Part shown: piece after piece, positions 22,384 to 32,277 of the stretch
Layout of the letters: the number at the start of each line of letters is the position of its first letter
Numbering within the stretch: position 1 is the first letter of the stretch
Virus record (IMG/VR): IMGVR_UViG_3300046167_000237
Location: 1-52,192 of that record
Length of the DNA: 52,192 bases
Source: a virus
Reading direction: 5' to 3' (one strand)
The notes under the pieces: model-generated
The model's input: the letters and a program-made list of their open reading frames with translations, nothing else
What the model was told of the DNA's origin: nothing
The model's database searches: none
Made by a program: the position numbers and the translations under genes

Positions 22384-25300
22384 TCAATAAGATTTGCTCC
22401 AACTAGACTGCCATCCGCCTGTGTTGCCGCTTGAGGCTTCACCTGCTGTAGCGTCTACAATCCCTTCGCGGATACGTCTGTTGCCGCCGAGGATTGGAAT
22501 ACGGGTTGCGACCTCACGCATTGCTGAACGCTCTTTGGAGTTGCTGTTGTCACCTTCATCGAAGATGCCAGCAGTCACCTGCATTCCTGCATTGCCGAGA
22601 CCAAATGATGGGCCAAGAACAGTCGACCACATACGCTGTTGACCGTATGCACCGTTGTCTACTTGGCTCACTGCGGAGTGAATGACGTCGCCGAGCAGAC
22701 CAAAGCCGCCCATAACCATCATACTTTCTACATACCAGCCGAGGAAATCATTCTCGTCGCCATGCACTTTCTTGTCATAGCCAAGTGCTTTGAGAACATT
22801 CCTCTTGCGCAACTCTGGGCTGCGGTCATCTTCACCGCCGCGCATCTGGATCATGTCTTTTGCAGACAATGTAACGACGCCGAACGCTGGCCCGACAGAC
22901 GCAAGATACATGAGCGGTCTGAAGTTGCCTTGGTTTGCTTCGCTCAGTATGTGGCCTGTCATCCGTGACATCATCAGCGGGAAAGACTTCAGTTGGAATA
23001 CAAGTTGTCCAACAGGCGTCTGCGCCCACATCGGGATGTCGTTGGGGTTTGGCTGGAAGATAGCGTCGTCTGCGAACTTGATGACACCCATACGAACAGT
23101 GTCGTCTGACTGCATCAATGCCCGGTTGCCAAGGCTTTCCCCGGCGCGTTTTGCTCCGGGTAGGAACTCAGCTAGACCGTAATTCTTCAAGAAGCGGTGT
23201 GCCGTCTTGTATTGTGCAGACTGCTGCGCGTATGGAACGCCCGTCTTGAAGGTATCGAATGCTTTCTGCTGCATGGTTATGAAGGTTTCATAGCCAGTGG
23301 CACCTGCAATCATACGGTTCATGTCTGTCCACGGTGTGAGCAATGTCGCGTTGAAGAATGCGTGCGAGGCTTTGTTGTCTGGCGCACCGTACAGGTGAAC
23401 CATCCGCTCGTGTACAATGTTCTCCATGGCCACGCCGACGTTGCGGATCATCTCTCTGTATTGTGGGTCTTTTAGTTCTTTGAGGCTTTTTGCCCAAGAC
23501 TTAAAAGAGCCAGAGCGAATGATGGGCAAGCCCAAGTCACCGATAGATGTCAGGGTGGTAAAGCCAAGCAGGGAGACATTGTTAAAGAAGCGAAGCGAGC
23601 GTGACACTTTCATGCCAGTCTTGTTTGTGCCGTGCATTGGCTTCTTCATCAGAATACGCATGGCGTTATCTACATACTCTTCACCTTCATCGTATGCGAT
23701 AGAGCCAGCCTTGCCTTTGAAGTCGTTGAGTGCGCCGACAATCGCATCCACACGCTTGGCATAAACAGGATTTACCTTTCCGTCTGGGCCAAGTGTGGCA
23801 ATGTCCATCAACATCTGCCGCGCCCCAGCGGGGCCAGATGTGTTAGCGACTTCCATCAGTTTATCTACAAACTCGGACGCTTCTCCGTTGTCGCCTTGGA
23901 ATGGCATGCGAATTGTGTCGACCAAAGAAGCTGTCTCTTTGCGACCCTGCGGGTTCATCGCTGTGATGTCATATTCGAACTGCTTGTTCTTTGTTAGCAG
24001 TGCAATGATACCTTCCCGACCTTCTCTGCCGACAGTCATGTAGTCAGAGACCGCGTGGCTATTCACACCGAAGCGTTTCGCAGACGTCAGACGGCGGGAG
24101 CTTCCCTCCAAGTATTTAACGAGGATTGCTTCGAGGTCGTCTTCCAAGAACTTTTCTAGTTCATCTAAAATCCCTGTTTCTGCGTACTTATCAAGTTCGA
24201 TAACACGGGAGTAATCTACGTTCTCAAACGTAGAGTTCTTAGTTGTACCTTTAACTGGGATGAACACACCTTCTTCTGTCTCATCAAGCAGCTTGAGCAT
24301 GATGCCTTCAGCAAATGCGTTGGCCTCCGCGTCTGTGTAATCTGCGCCCATGTTGTTACGCTCGATCCCATAGTACCGCTTCATCTTCTCGATAAATTCT
24401 GCGCGGTTCTTGTGAATTGCTTTCTGGTTCCAGACTTGTGGCAAGTAGTTGGGGCCACGATTGCCTACATGGAAGCCTTCTTTGATAAGCTCGTTGCGCT
24501 CATTGGCTAGTGTCGCTCTGATTTGGCGGTAGATATTACGCTCGTCTGCGCTCAATGCCTTCTCTTGGCGAGACCCGTCGCCCCGACGCAATGCACGGAC
24601 AATACGGCCATAGGATTTAGGCTGTTCTTGCCCGATGCTCGCAGACGCCTTACGGAAATAACCGCGAAGGATACCGTCTGTGTCTGGCAGTGCAGCCAGC
24701 TTGTCAGCAATCGGCATAAACTTCTTTGCAAACCGCTGGTTCATATCAGGGTAATGCTCTTTGTACTTGTCACCAAGCCAGTGCATCCCTTGGTTCTTAA
24801 TCCGGGTCGACAGACGCTCAAAGTATTTGAACGGGCCAGCCTTGCGGACTGCCTGCTCTTCACTCGGAGACATGTTACGCTTGCGCATCATGGACATGAC
24901 TGCGCCAGTGATCGTGCTGTTCGTGCCTTCTTGCTCAAGAAGCTCACCGAATTGTCCAACTGGGATTTCGTCGATGCTGGAAACGCTCTCGTCCATGACA
25001 GCGTTGATGATGTCGCCGTTCACACCCTTTGGAATGGGGCGGTCAAACTCCATGATGCTGTTGTAGATCATCTCATCGTTGCTATCGAAGTAATCAGCGT
25101 CGATATGCTTGGCTTGCTCTGGGTTAAACAAGACCGCAGACGTGTGGGTTGTGGAAGATGCACGATATGTATCGCCATTCGCCATAACATCTTCGCCATC
25201 AGCCAATGAGTTGCGATGTGTCGTAAGCATGCCGTCATAGCCAAGGTCGTCTAGGATGCCCGTTAGTTCTTCCTGCGCGGCTGCGCGGTTACGGCCAGAC

Positions 25301-27000
25301 TTGATGAGTGAGTTCACCAGTTCGCGATACGCCGTTGTGCCATCGACCTCGACGCCTCCCATGGCGTCTTCGATGTGACGGAAGGTGCGCTCGCTCGTGT
25401 TACCGACCTCGTTCATCTTCGCCATGATTGACTTAACCATGGGGTGGCTTGCGCTGTATGACGCGGTGTCTCTGAAATCGACAGGCGTGTTCAGCTTGAT
25501 CACCATGGGCATGACATATGGGTCAATCGTAAGGCCACGCTCAGACAAACTCTCAGCTATGGCTTGTTCGTTTGCCACCAAGTCATCGAGGTGATCGCGG
25601 AACGCATCCAGTGTGCCAGTTGTAACGTCTGGGTTTATGCCAAGTTCATCTTCAAGTGCGCTAAACTCGCGGCGTACCTTAGAGATTTCGCGGCGTGTCT
25701 CCACCATATCCCAGATGTCCCAATCAAGGTCTTCCTTCTCGGCAGTTGGCAGGCCAAGCTCTTCAGCCTGCTGGAACATTGCTTCGACAGTCGGGCGTTT
25801 TGCATAGACTTCGCCAGCTACGTGCGGGTTTGCCGTTAGGTAGTAGCCGGGGCCATAGTTGCCGCCCTGCGAACGCTTGAAGATTGCATTCGGGTTGTCG
25901 TCTGTACGACGGAACACGTACCCTTTGGGTGTCCCGTGGTAGAAGACGTTTGGCGTCTGCGATGCTTCGTCAAAGCCAACGCCACCCTTAGTAAAGTTTA
26001 CAAGGTTAGCCATGCGAGGCTTGCTTGCAGAGTTTATCGCGTCTTGTGCGTAATCTGCCGCGTATGATGGATGTGCAAGGACACCGCCATCGAGCGAGCC
26101 AATCATCGGACGCTTCTCACCACTCTCGAACATATCACCGTACAGTGTCAGGCGGCGATAGCGACCTTTTACATCTGTGCGTCCAATCTGCCCGTTGGTA
26201 GCGTAGGCTGTGTACTCAATCGTGCGATCAATAGCACGATCTAAGGTGCTTCTCATGCGGACGTTGTTCGTATCGCCTGTGATTACACCGTCTAGGATTT
26301 GCGAGCGAGGCATTTCTTCGCGTGTGTAGCGATTGACTGCATCAGAGAACCATTCCTCTGCTATTGCCTGCTCACGCACGAACTCTGAGCGGTCTGCGTA
26401 TTTGCTTCCGATCAGACCCTCAATGCGGTTGCGCATTGTGCTGTCTAACGAGCGGTATGCTTCGACGATTGCTTCGCTTTCTTCTGGCTTCAGTGCGCCA
26501 GAGCGGACAATCATGTGCATCAGACCACCGATTGCTTCATCTGGTTTGCCATCGCCCTTGTTGAGTGCGGACGAAATGCGGCGAACCTGTTTGCGGAATG
26601 CGTTGAAGTCGGTTCCTCGGTAGTCGCCGAATACGCCGTCACCTGCAAAGCTCGGATCGCTACCTGCCAGACGTGACATGTCAGCAGTTCCAATCAAGTT
26701 TACGCTGTCTTCTCCGCCGCGAGATGTCTTACCGATAATGTTGTACAGGCGATATGCCATAGTGCGTGTTACGTTCTGTACGTCTGCGTCCCGGTGGGTC
26801 ATCAGAGACAGGTTCTCACGTACAGACGCACGGGCTGCGGCAGGCACGCCGTCAAGAGATGTAACACCTACATTGTCATTAACTTCACGCATGATCATCA
26901 GGCTGCTTTCGCGGAATGTGCGAGATATAATCTTGCCGCCAGTCTTGCGAGCCTTCTTCTTAGCAACGCGATACTGGGTTTCCCACAGTGCTTCATTCAA
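22384..27000 (-). CDS. Giant polyvalent/ejection protein, C-terminal part with ART-like domain
   Basis: About 1,538 residues from the TTG at 27000; the 21 upstream residues in this frame shadow the previous gene. Near residue 350 there is an ADP-ribosyltransferase-like motif set: VFYHGTPKGYVFRRT, GPGYYLTANPHVA, then MPMVIKLNTPVDFRDT, as in ART domains of phage polyvalent proteins. The rest is helical and very large, with segments such as KFFNNVSLLGFTTLTSIGDL late in the protein that may touch membrane. It probably enters the cell with the DNA. It likely forms one polypeptide with the two upstream frames. A single continuous gene would be about 3,270 residues. Confidence 0.7.
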   Translation of the reverse strand: MNEALWETQYRVAKKKARKTGGKIISRTFRESSLMIMREVNDNVGVTSLDGVPAAARASVRENLSLMTHRDADVQNVTRTMAYRLYNIIGKTSRGGEDSVNLIGTADMSRLAGSDPSFAGDGVFGDYRGTDFNAFRKQVRRISSALNKGDGKPDEAIGGLMHMIVRSGALKPEESEAIVEAYRSLDSTMRNRIEGLIGSKYADRSEFVREQAIAEEWFSDAVNRYTREEMPRSQILDGVITGDTNNVRMRSTLDRAIDRTIEYTAYATNGQIGRTDVKGRYRRLTLYGDMFESGEKRPMIGSLDGGVLAHPSYAADYAQDAINSASKPRMANLVNFTKGGVGFDEASQTPNVFYHGTPKGYVFRRTDDNPNAIFKRSQGGNYGPGYYLTANPHVAGEVYAKRPTVEAMFQQAEELGLPTAEKEDLDWDIWDMVETRREISKVRREFSALEDELGINPDVTTGTLDAFRDHLDDLVANEQAIAESLSERGLTIDPYVMPMVIKLNTPVDFRDTASYSASHPMVKSIMAKMNEVGNTSERTFRHIEDAMGGVEVDGTTAYRELVNSLIKSGRNRAAAQEELTGILDDLGYDGMLTTHRNSLADGEDVMANGDTYRASSTTHTSAVLFNPEQAKHIDADYFDSNDEMIYNSIMEFDRPIPKGVNGDIINAVMDESVSSIDEIPVGQFGELLEQEGTNSTITGAVMSMMRKRNMSPSEEQAVRKAGPFKYFERLSTRIKNQGMHWLGDKYKEHYPDMNQRFAKKFMPIADKLAALPDTDGILRGYFRKASASIGQEQPKSYGRIVRALRRGDGSRQEKALSADERNIYRQIRATLANERNELIKEGFHVGNRGPNYLPQVWNQKAIHKNRAEFIEKMKRYYGIERNNMGADYTDAEANAFAEGIMLKLLDETEEGVFIPVKGTTKNSTFENVDYSRVIELDKYAETGILDELEKFLEDDLEAILVKYLEGSSRRLTSAKRFGVNSHAVSDYMTVGREGREGIIALLTKNKQFEYDITAMNPQGRKETASLVDTIRMPFQGDNGEASEFVDKLMEVANTSGPAGARQMLMDIATLGPDGKVNPVYAKRVDAIVGALNDFKGKAGSIAYDEGEEYVDNAMRILMKKPMHGTNKTGMKVSRSLRFFNNVSLLGFTTLTSIGDLGLPIIRSGSFKSWAKSLKELKDPQYREMIRNVGVAMENIVHERMVHLYGAPDNKASHAFFNATLLTPWTDMNRMIAGATGYETFITMQQKAFDTFKTGVPYAQQSAQYKTAHRFLKNYGLAEFLPGAKRAGESLGNRALMQSDDTVRMGVIKFADDAIFQPNPNDIPMWAQTPVGQLVFQLKSFPLMMSRMTGHILSEANQGNFRPLMYLASVGPAFGVVTLSAKDMIQMRGGEDDRSPELRKRNVLKALGYDKKVHGDENDFLGWYVESMMVMGGFGLLGDVIHSAVSQVDNGAYGQQRMWSTVLGPSFGLGNAGMQVTAGIFDEGDNSNSKERSAMREVATRIPILGGNRRIREGIVDATAGEASSGNTGGWQSSWSKSY

Positions 27001-30000
27001 AGGTTGCTTTATCACCTTCGTAAATCGCACGAAGTAGTCTGTCTTCGAGTGCCGCACCGCCAAGCTCCATGATTTCTCTGCGAACTGGCACAGCCTTGGT
27101 TGGCAGAGGCGCAGCTTTTACTTTCGCAACTATCTCTGCCGCCACCTGATCGCCATAATCTGTACCGCGATGCTTGCGGAAGTCAGACTGTAGTTTCTTC
27201 AGCGACAAGGTTTTGACTGTATCTGCTACAGTTGGGTCTACGTTTGGCTTGTTCTTGCCAGTGTTGCGTGCGCGTTTGTTTTTCTGCGTCTTCGTATCGG
27301 CAGTTGCTTGCGCTGTTGTGCGGTCTTCTTTTGCCTTTTTGGCCTTGGCTGCTTTGCGCTTGGTGCCAGAAGGTGTGACGTTGCCGTCTGCACGAACTGG
27401 TGGCTGCGCTCCGCCTGTTACAGACGCAGGAACTGCACCAGTTGGTAGTTCAGCTTTGCCCTCTGCACGTTGATAACCAGCACCCAATGATTTGCGGACG
27501 CTTTCGATCATATGTTTGACGCTAGATTTCTCTAGCTTCTTGATCTGCCCCGGTACGCCATTGGCAGGAACGAACTTGCCAGCATAACCGTTGTAGTAGA
27601 AGTCGCGCAGCAAGTCTGCGACAGCTTGTGGGTCTGCAATCTCTGACATGCCAGAAAACTCGCCGCCTTCAAGGTAGCGTCTGGCTTGCGCCGCGTCGTC
27701 AATGCTGGTCAAATCTGATGGCTTGCCGCCAATGATTTCGTCGAGTGCCTTGAGCTTTTCATTCAAGACCTTCAGCATCGTCTGCGGCTGACCTTTAGGT
27801 GAGCGCAAAGCCAGTAATGGGCCAGAGCCACCAACACCGGGCAGAACCTCTTCGCTATTTCTGCCGACGCCAAGGATGTATTTACGCAATTCATCAAAGG
27901 CAGTGATGATCCCGTCTGCGCTGTCAGACGCAAACGCGGATTCGATGTCCTGCTCGATCATACCAAGCTGAACGTAGCGTTTCTGTATTGCTTTCCCTTC
28001 TGGCTTCTGAGGTGCTGCGTCTACCCCCAGTTGGAATGTACGCTCTTCCGCACGGTTCGGAAGTATCTTAGCGAACAGAGGCTCAAGGTTCGGGTCGATG
28101 CTTTCTTTGGCGAAAAATCTATCAAAGACTGCTTGAATATACTGCGTCATACGACGCCAGAATGACATGTCGCGGATGGCTACGTCTGAGTGGTTTTGCA
28201 TAGCCCACATAGCGAACTGATTTGCAAAAAACTCTTGGGGGTTTTTTGTCGTGTTCGTTGTTAAATTACCGTGTGGGTTTTCCATGCCAGTAAATGCAGG
28301 CAGACGGTCTTTGACCGCGCCCATATCTAGCTGACCTTTGGTGTTGTAGTAAGTACCCATATGCTCCCAGAACTCTACGCGGTCTTCTGGGGTCAGAATG
28401 TTACGATACGCCCAATGTGCCACCTCGTGATATAATGCAGCCATCTTAGGCTGTATTAGTTTTCTGGATGGGTCTGTGTTGATGTTAATGTACTGGCTTT
28501 CGGGCGCAGTAACTGATTGGATTTGCGTTTGAGCAAAGTAATCTCCACCGCTGTTCCCACGAATACTTGGAGCAATAGCAGGGTTGCCGCCTAGCTGTTG
28601 TAATAGCTTGCGAGCGTTGGCTAGTTCTTCCGAAGAAAACCCGTCGAAGGTATGTTCAACTGCGCTGATTGCGTCTTTTCGTTGCCTGTTTGCTGTTATG
28701 TAGCCGTTAGGATTGGCACGGTGCATCGCGCCATAAAGAGTTCGCAAAGACTGTGCGATAGTCCTTTGTCCCTCTACGGTCTTTGGCCAGCCCATCTTTG
28801 TGTCTAAGTAGTCAGTAGCCCAACGTAGCTTGGCAAACGGCACAATGTTGTTGTTGATCTTGTCAGTGTATCCGACGCCCCGTGCGGCTTGTGTATATAC
28901 AGCAAGCTCGTCTGGAGTTAGCGTCACTTCAATTAAATCTGCATCGTCGACCATCAACGGATCGCCAAGGCCAGTGGTGTTTCCACTGTTGAAGCGGCCA
29001 CCTTCGATTGGCTTTGTTGTTTCTTCTGGCAAGCTGTCGAACAGAGCTTCACGCGCACGCTGAGTGCGCGGGTTTGCATCCATTGGCGCGTAGCGCACAT
29101 CCCAGTTTTCATAGACGGATGATGACTTTTTAGGGTCTTGGCCAATAATGGCGAAGATGTCCTTGCCGTCCTCGATCTGCTTCTTGCTCATAATCCTGAT
29201 GTCGTCAGGGTTTTCTTTTGAGCGGACGATCAGCTTCTTATCGCCACGAGATGGAGCAGGTGATGGCTCCGCAGGTGTAGCTGGGTCAACAGCTACTTCT
29301 GGTTTCTTACCTTCTTTCCGCGCTCTCAGTTCTTTGAGCAGAGTATCGACGTCTGCCTCGCCATCGCCAGCGTATTTTGCAAGTAGGCTTTTTAGAGTTT
29401 CATCCACACCTTTTTCTGGTGCAGCTTGCGTTGCTTTAGGCTGTGCAGACGGAGCTTCGCCGCGAGCTTTCAGTGCGAAGTCTCGGCTGGAGAATGAACG
29501 TCCAGTGACAGCGTCTGCCCATGCAGTCGCGCCCTTCTTAACCTCGACAAGACCGCCCGGAGCGAATACTTTCTCGGCTCCAGTGGTTGTGTAGGGTACA
29601 AGGTCTGGCCCCTTGCCAGAGTTTGCACGAAGCATTGCTTCTTCACGGCCAAAATCTGCTGGGCTTGCGTTGTACCCACTAGAAACAGTGTAATCTGATC
29701 CTTTAGCAATACGTGTTCCACGGCGCAGAATACCTTGGATTTTGCCAGTGGCTGCGGAGCGGCCTGCTGTTGTATATACGGTCTTCTGGTCGATACCTTT
29801 TTGTGCAGACCGCATGCCTGATGACGACTTGTTGCCACGCATCTCAGTGATACGCGCCTCTGCCATAACAGTCAGAGCATCATCACTCGCATCTGGCATT
29901 TCTTTCTTGTACTGCTTCTTCAGTCTCGCGATCTGCTTGAGTTCAGTCTGAGTGAAGATGTCGCTACGGCTTTCGTCGATCATTGTAGAGCGACTGATGT

Positions 30001-30097
30001 CGTACTCGGCTAAAGCCAGAAGGTCGTCGAGGTCTGTCTCGAAGTCTGACGCACGACCAAGCAGAGCAACGCCAGAGCGTATGTCGTCTGCGTCCAT
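26993..30097 (-). CDS. Giant polyvalent/ejection protein, middle part with zinc metallopeptidase motif
   Basis: About 1,034 residues from Met at 30097 (an upstream extension to 30172 shadows the previous frame). It is Ser/Thr/Ala/Lys-rich with long low-complexity linkers. Near residue 557 there is HEVAHWAYRN, an HExxH zincin site, and about 65 residues later NPQEFFANQFAMW supplies a third acidic ligand. This is a metallopeptidase domain, as found in large phage polyvalent proteins. The C-terminus is Lys/Ala/Thr-rich and runs to TGA at 26993, where the next frame continues. It is probably a segment of a single giant protein. Confidence 0.7.
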   Translation of the reverse strand: MDADDIRSGVALLGRASDFETDLDDLLALAEYDISRSTMIDESRSDIFTQTELKQIARLKKQYKKEMPDASDDALTVMAEARITEMRGNKSSSGMRSAQKGIDQKTVYTTAGRSAATGKIQGILRRGTRIAKGSDYTVSSGYNASPADFGREEAMLRANSGKGPDLVPYTTTGAEKVFAPGGLVEVKKGATAWADAVTGRSFSSRDFALKARGEAPSAQPKATQAAPEKGVDETLKSLLAKYAGDGEADVDTLLKELRARKEGKKPEVAVDPATPAEPSPAPSRGDKKLIVRSKENPDDIRIMSKKQIEDGKDIFAIIGQDPKKSSSVYENWDVRYAPMDANPRTQRAREALFDSLPEETTKPIEGGRFNSGNTTGLGDPLMVDDADLIEVTLTPDELAVYTQAARGVGYTDKINNNIVPFAKLRWATDYLDTKMGWPKTVEGQRTIAQSLRTLYGAMHRANPNGYITANRQRKDAISAVEHTFDGFSSEELANARKLLQQLGGNPAIAPSIRGNSGGDYFAQTQIQSVTAPESQYININTDPSRKLIQPKMAALYHEVAHWAYRNILTPEDRVEFWEHMGTYYNTKGQLDMGAVKDRLPAFTGMENPHGNLTTNTTKNPQEFFANQFAMWAMQNHSDVAIRDMSFWRRMTQYIQAVFDRFFAKESIDPNLEPLFAKILPNRAEERTFQLGVDAAPQKPEGKAIQKRYVQLGMIEQDIESAFASDSADGIITAFDELRKYILGVGRNSEEVLPGVGGSGPLLALRSPKGQPQTMLKVLNEKLKALDEIIGGKPSDLTSIDDAAQARRYLEGGEFSGMSEIADPQAVADLLRDFYYNGYAGKFVPANGVPGQIKKLEKSSVKHMIESVRKSLGAGYQRAEGKAELPTGAVPASVTGGAQPPVRADGNVTPSGTKRKAAKAKKAKEDRTTAQATADTKTQKNKRARNTGKNKPNVDPTVADTVKTLSLKKLQSDFRKHRGTDYGDQVAAEIVAKVKAAPLPTKAVPVRREIMELGGAALEDRLLRAIYEGDKATFE

Positions 30098-32207
30098 GAC
30101 TGTCGCCTTGCGCATCGAGCAGATCAATAATGTCATCAAGTTCTTTGCGAGCTTGCGTGGCGTAGGGATCAATCCCTGCGTCAGCTTTTCGTGTGCGGAT
30201 GGCTTTGCTGACGACGCCTTTGGTAATACGGTTATTTGATTTTGCGCTGGGCGTTAGACTGCGCCAGTCAAGACCTTCAGCCAAGGCACGACCACGTAGC
30301 TCCATCGAAATCTCTGGAGCATTACCAGCGGCGTCCAGACCGTTGCGGCTACTGTACAGCTTGGCTAGTTCGTCAGCTTCTGCATCTGTAAGGCCAGACG
30401 CATTCGCCTGTGCGCGGATAGCATCAAGAAGCTCAAGGGGATTGTCGCGGAATGCCTCGTTGCCAAGGTCGACTTGTGCAAGGACGCCTTCGAGCTTTTC
30501 GTCAGGTGTTAGTTCTTTGGGGCCAAGTGCTTTCTGGATGTCCCGACCGCCTTGAGCAATCTCTTTGATCGTTCGGATGTCAGAAACACTAGAGCGGACA
30601 AGCTGTCCTCTCTTGCCTGTCGATACGCGACCGCTTTCTATATCGCGTGCAAGGTCTGCTTCTGTGTAGTCGCCATCAAGAAGTGCGCGGACTTTGGTTT
30701 CTTGTGTGCCAAATGCAATCGGCTTGGTTTCAGCCGCTGGTTCGGCAGACGCTTCAGGTGCAGCTTCAGGTTCAGGAGTTGCTGGTGCGTCTGTCCCTGG
30801 CGCAGACGTAGTTTCCATCGGCCCGTCTGTGGACGGCGCGTCTGTCATAATTTCTGTTTCCGGCGGAGCTTCAGCAGCAGGTGCCAATTCACCTTCGGGT
30901 GCGTCTGGCTCGGCCTCTGGTGTCTGGCGCATACCAAACCCGTCTCGCTCCATACGTGCCAACATTTCGTCTGGAGTTAGGCCGTCAGAAGTTTGCAAGA
31001 CCCGACGAACTTGAGACATGTAGTCTTCGTAACGACGGCGCATGTCTCGCGCTTTGTTTATGTCAGCTACGTCGTTGGACTTTTCTAGTTCTGCAATTTG
31101 TTTCGCTTCGCGTTCGGCACGAGCAACTGCTGTGCGTAAAGCGGCCATGTCAGCAGTCTCGTTGACTGCATTGTTTATTGTTTCTGCCTCTGCACCAGAC
31201 GCACGTATTCTGTCTAAGTGTGATCTGGCGGCTGTAGTGGCGGCATTGAGTTGGCTTGTTACGTCAGCAAGATCGCCAGCAAGATCGCCAAACTCAGCAG
31301 TGTTAAGTGTAGTCTGTGGTGCGGCTTCGGCTGCGGGGGCTTCGGGGGCAGGTGCTTCGGGCTGTGGCTGGCTAAACTGATCGACGTCACGAGTGCCAAC
31401 CGCTAGTTCATCTAACGCGCGTGTGCCACCTCGTTGCAAGGTTTCGAGAATTTGCGTGTCTGACAAACCCTTGGCACGCAAGCTATCAATGTCAGCCACT
31501 CCTTGCCGTGCGCCAGCAACAGATGAAGGCAAACCAATCGCGCCACCAACACCCGCTCCCAAAACACCACCTGCCAATGCAGATAAGCCAAGCTCGCGGC
31601 CACTAAAACTATCTCGTGCGCCTGTCGCGATGTCTCTAGCCTGACCCGCCGCGTTCACGATTGCTTCTTGTCCACCAGAGATTGCGGCTTCCGAGCCAGC
31701 GGCTCGTGCTGTACCAGACGCAACGCCTCGTGCTACGGGTGCAGACTTTCCAGCCGCATAGGCGGCTCGTGCTGATGTAGCCGCGCCTTTGTAACCAGCA
31801 ACACCGGGAATGAGGTTAAGTGGGTCTGCCACAATCGCTGTCGCGATGTCGCCAAGTGCGCCTGTACCTCGGCCACCTTCTTGCCAGAAGCTAGGGAGTT
31901 GTCGATACACGCTGTCAATACGGCGCATTCGTTCGCGCTGCTCTGGAGATGCAGTAGACGCTTCGAAGGCATCACTCACAGCACCAACTGTGTTTAGATC
32001 GCCCCAGTTCTGATCAGAGTAAAACGCATCAATCAGATACTTGTCGTCTGCGAAGTAACGACCTTTATCGTTGTAGTAAGCGCGTAGGTCTTTCAAAAAC
32101 CTTGGGTCTTTGAGGATTTTCTGTGGGTTTACAGACGCTGAGTAGTCGGCTGCGGGTGCGGACTTGAACGCATTAGGGTCAAGATTGCTGTTCTTAAATA
32201 AGCTCAT
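29964..32207 (-). CDS. Giant polyvalent/ejection protein, N-terminal part
   Basis: About 700 residues are meaningful, from the ATG at 32207 to the junction near 30110; after that the frame is a shadow of the next ORF. The start MSLFKNSNLDPNAFKSAPAA leads to an ordered region (WGDLNTVGAVSDAFEAS), a Gly/Ala-rich hydrophobic stretch (ALAGGVLGAGVGGAIGLP), then Ala/Pro/Glu repeats (EAPAPEAPAAEAAPQ) that form linkers. At 30110 the sense passes from KELDDIIDLLDAQGDS to MDADDIRSGVALLGRA in the next frame. The membrane-like stretch suits an ejected virion protein. Confidence 0.7.
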   Translation of the reverse strand: MSLFKNSNLDPNAFKSAPAADYSASVNPQKILKDPRFLKDLRAYYNDKGRYFADDKYLIDAFYSDQNWGDLNTVGAVSDAFEASTASPEQRERMRRIDSVYRQLPSFWQEGGRGTGALGDIATAIVADPLNLIPGVAGYKGAATSARAAYAAGKSAPVARGVASGTARAAGSEAAISGGQEAIVNAAGQARDIATGARDSFSGRELGLSALAGGVLGAGVGGAIGLPSSVAGARQGVADIDSLRAKGLSDTQILETLQRGGTRALDELAVGTRDVDQFSQPQPEAPAPEAPAAEAAPQTTLNTAEFGDLAGDLADVTSQLNAATTAARSHLDRIRASGAEAETINNAVNETADMAALRTAVARAEREAKQIAELEKSNDVADINKARDMRRRYEDYMSQVRRVLQTSDGLTPDEMLARMERDGFGMRQTPEAEPDAPEGELAPAAEAPPETEIMTDAPSTDGPMETTSAPGTDAPATPEPEAAPEASAEPAAETKPIAFGTQETKVRALLDGDYTEADLARDIESGRVSTGKRGQLVRSSVSDIRTIKEIAQGGRDIQKALGPKELTPDEKLEGVLAQVDLGNEAFRDNPLELLDAIRAQANASGLTDAEADELAKLYSSRNGLDAAGNAPEISMELRGRALAEGLDWRSLTPSAKSNNRITKGVVSKAIRTRKADAGIDPYATQARKELDDIIDLLDAQGDSHGRRRHTLWRCSAWSCVRLRDRPRRPSGFSRVRHQSLYNDRRKP

Positions 32208-32277
32208 CGAAGCGGTTCTCCAGTTTACCGGGTTACGATAAGCCTAGATTACTGGAGATGACGTCTGTTGGTCGTCC

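Noticed and set aside
24523-25209. 228-residue + strand frame inside the giant gene
   Set aside because: It is antisense to a coherent protein, lacks a ribosome site and has shadow-like composition.
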